From NCBI GenBank assembly GCA_035411585.1, contig DAONTI010000009.1:60006-124005 (forward strand): a DNA stretch of 64,000 nucleotides, written 5' to 3'. This stretch comes from MWDV01 sp002070715. Its GTDB lineage: Bacteria > Verrucomicrobiota > Verrucomicrobiia > Limisphaerales > MWDV01. How positions within the stretch are numbered: the first letter of the stretch is position 1; every line of letters begins with the position of its first letter. Under the pieces are notes generated by a model. The model saw only the letters and a program-made list of their open reading frames with translations, was not told where the DNA came from and searched no databases. Below are positions 61,988-64,000 of the stretch, in pieces. Made by a program: the position numbers and the translations under genes.

Positions 61988-64000
61988 TTTCTCGATGCCT
62001 TTCGGCGTGAGGGGCGTTCGCCCCTTAACGTGAATGGCGTTGCAACTTTAATAGCGGGCCAAGTCTCCAATGCCTTTCGGCGCGAGGGGCGTTCGCCCCT
62101 CGCGTATCAAGATTTGGTCCGTCGCGTTGAGGCAGATGGTCTCCAATGCCTTTCGGCGCGAGGGGCGTTCGCCCCGTTGTTAAACACAGCGACTGGAAAT
62201 CAGGCTGCGGCGGTCTCCAATGCCTTTCGGCGCGAGGGGCGTTCGCCCCTGCCCCCTAGTGGGGCTGTCGCCCGGCTGGCGGTCACGTCTCCAATGCCTT
62301 TCGGCGCGAGGGGCGTTCGCCCCGACGGAGGCGGTCGAAGCGCCTTCAGTTTGCCCCCAATGCGTCTCCAATGCCTTTCGGCGCGAGGGGCGTTCGCCCC
62401 AAGTCGACGGGATTCAACTCTCTGTCCACCGACCCACGTCTCCAATGCCTTTCGGCGCGAGGGGCGTTCGCCCCATTACCTCAACCCGCAGTACCGCCAG
62501 GCGTCTTCGCGTGGTCTCCAATGCCTTTCGGCGCGAGGGGCGTTCGCCCCAAAATAAAATGAACAAAAACCAAAAGCGTGCTCGAGCGTCTCCAATGCCT
62601 TTCGGCGCGAGGGGCGTTCGCCCCAGCATCAATGTCCACAATCGGATACTTCCGGGAGGAAGTCTCCAATGCCTTTCGGCGCGAGGGGCGTTCGCCCCCC
62701 CATAACGCACCCGGTAATTGATGGCGAATTGCGTAATGTCTCCAATGCCTTTCGGCGCGAGGGGCGTTCGCCCCCCGCCAGATGGTTGTCTGGGCCGTTG
62801 GTGCACTAATGGCCGTCTCCAATGCCTTTCGGCGTGAGGGGCGTTCGCCCCAATACGGATTGGCCGGACTGATCCGGTCTATTCTGTGTCTCCAATGCCT
62901 TTCGGCGTGAGGGGCGTTCGCCCCAGTGTCCCGTAAAATGGGTATTGTGAATGTGAACTACGCGTCTCCAATGCCTTTCGGCGTGAGGGGCGTTCGCCCC
63001 ATCCAGTCAATACGTAACTTCCTGTCTACGTATATGTTGTCTCCAATGCCTTTCGGCGTGAGGGGCGTTCGCCCCCAATTTACTCGTTGTTGATTTAGTA
63101 CATAAAAAAGAACGTCTCCAATGCCTTTCGGCGTGAGGGGCGTTCGCCCCAAGGGGAGAAATTCAAAAATACTCCTACGACGAAGCAAGTCTCCAATGCC
63201 TTTCGGCGTGAGGGGCGTTCGCCCCGAAATCAAGAAAATGAGCACACTGCTAATCGTCATGGGACGTCTCCAATGCCTTTCGGCGTGAGGGGCGTTCGCC
63301 CCACCAGTGAAGATAAAATAGCATATCGTATGATTTATCAAGTCTCCAATGCCTTTCGGCGTGAGGGGCGTTCGCCCCTCCGGTGCCTGAAGGGGCACCG
63401 TGTAGACCGGGATATAAGTCTCCAATGCCTTTCGGCGTGAGGGGCGTTCGCCCCGAACAGGCGGGCAATGAACTTGTCCGCATGACTTTGAATGTCTCCA
63501 ATGCCTTTCGGCGTGAGGGGCGTTCGCCCCACGAAGCCAGATTCCTGATTGCATCAGCCAAGCAATTGTCTCCAATGCCTTTCGGCGTGAGGGGCGTTCG
63601 CCCCGGACCTGGAACTGAAAAAACTCGAAAACAAAATCAGGTGGTCTCCAATGCCTTTCGGCGTGAGGGGCGTTCGCCCCGCGAATATCGCCGCCGCTTG
63701 ATAGTGGAACTCAAAGGGGTCTCCAATGCCTTTCGGCGTGAGGGGCGTTCGCCCCGTCGCCGAAACCGACCGGCGCCCGCGCCGTGATTCCAAGTGTCTC
63801 CAATGCCTTTCGGCGTGAGGGGCGTTCGCCCCTTAACGCTCGACGGGAATCGATCTTCCGGTTATTTTTGTCTCCAATGCCTTTCGGCGTGAGGGGCGTT
63901 CGCCCCCCGAAAAAGAAATCCATTGTACACACCGCTTCGTCGGTAGTCTCCAATGCCTTTCGGCGTGAGGGGCGTTCGCCCCTTATCCTGCGCAGCTGGT
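61988..64000. CRISPR. CRISPR array, 27 visible repeats, runs off window end
   Basis: Direct repeats of 37 bp begin GTCTCCAATGCC and end GGGGCGTTCGCCCC. They start at 61988 (degenerate), 62063, 62139, 62213, 62287, 62364, 62438, 62514, 62588, 62662, 62738, 62815, 62888, 62964, 63039, 63114, 63189, 63266, 63342, 63418, 63494, 63568, 63644, 63719, 63796, 63870 and 63946. The 26 full spacers are 36-40 bp and all different; a 27th begins at 63983. Repeats 2-11 read CGGCGCGAGG, and repeats 1 and 12-27 read CGGCGTGAGG. The first repeat has lost its first ~7 bases of consensus. Read on the minus strand the repeat ends ATTGGAGAC and folds as GCC-GAAA-GGC, so minus-strand transcription with the leader beyond 64000 is more likely. 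No cas gene is in the window. Confidence 0.98.

Noticed and set aside
62030..63953. Several open frames through the CRISPR array with repeated peptides such as MPFGARGVRP or RTPLAPKGIGD
   Set aside because: They are translations of the 37-bp repeats and random spacers. No homogenous protein and no start signal.

Overview
The window is GC-rich, gene-dense bacterial DNA. Several family signatures point to Verrucomicrobiota, probably the Limisphaerales/Pedosphaerales side (former subdivision 3). These are a prepilin-type exported protein with the FTLIELLVVIAI segment, three GYF_2-domain proteins, an SHD1-domain protein, neighbouring ThuA, Gfo/Idh/MocA, DUF1080 and YceI exported proteins, secreted proteins ending in an RFYR/RFWR-type module, and intergenic elements whose chance translation gives KPAKAGTT/VPPSGG-like peptides. 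The phylum is an inference: there is no rRNA or other phylogenetic marker gene here, and I found no tRNA.

Region 1 (1-31.6 kb) is mostly housekeeping. It holds two amidohydrolase genes (the first cut by the window edge), class II DAHP synthase, Mpl, an SDR dehydrogenase, a prepilin-like protein, cysteine synthase, a zinc-ribbon FmdB protein, a large EF-hand/membrane protein, threonine aldolase, a four-gene membrane cluster with duplicated GYF_2 domains, PtsI, a membrane-anchored GrpE-like protein, a lipid kinase, an exported sugar isomerase-like protein, a ceramidase-like exported enzyme, HolB, an O-antigen ligase, AroQ and AccB-AccC. A good sigma70-type promoter lies in front of accB.

Region 2 (31.7-43.8 kb) mixes exported carbohydrate-related proteins (DUF1080, CBM9-like, YceI, Gfo/Idh/MocA, ThuA) with an AsnC regulator and aminotransferase pair, an NCS1 permease, and a DUF47-Pit phosphate uptake pair.

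Region 3 (43.8-60.4 kb) is a minus-strand block of exported proteins. Its centre is a 2,667-residue protein with a LamG-like domain, a long helical middle and a C-terminal beta-rich domain that faintly resembles the TcB-binding end of Tc-toxin TcA. It sits with a 600-residue exported protein, a YQGRL-type protein, a protein with calcium-binding DxDxDG motifs and an SHD1 protein, most of them tightly spaced. A DUF3034 protein and an SBBP beta-propeller/FN3 protein follow.

Region 4 (60.7-64 kb) has a YegP-like gene with a textbook terminator, then three copies of a roughly 270-bp composite palindromic repeat. A CRISPR array of 27 visible 37-bp repeats follows and runs off the window end. No cas gene is present, so the system type cannot be settled here.

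Strong candidates for a second look are the giant-protein cluster, the CRISPR array with its two repeat alleles and unusual AT-rich flank, and a possible 32-residue membrane peptide gene followed by a terminator at 12.8-12.96 kb.
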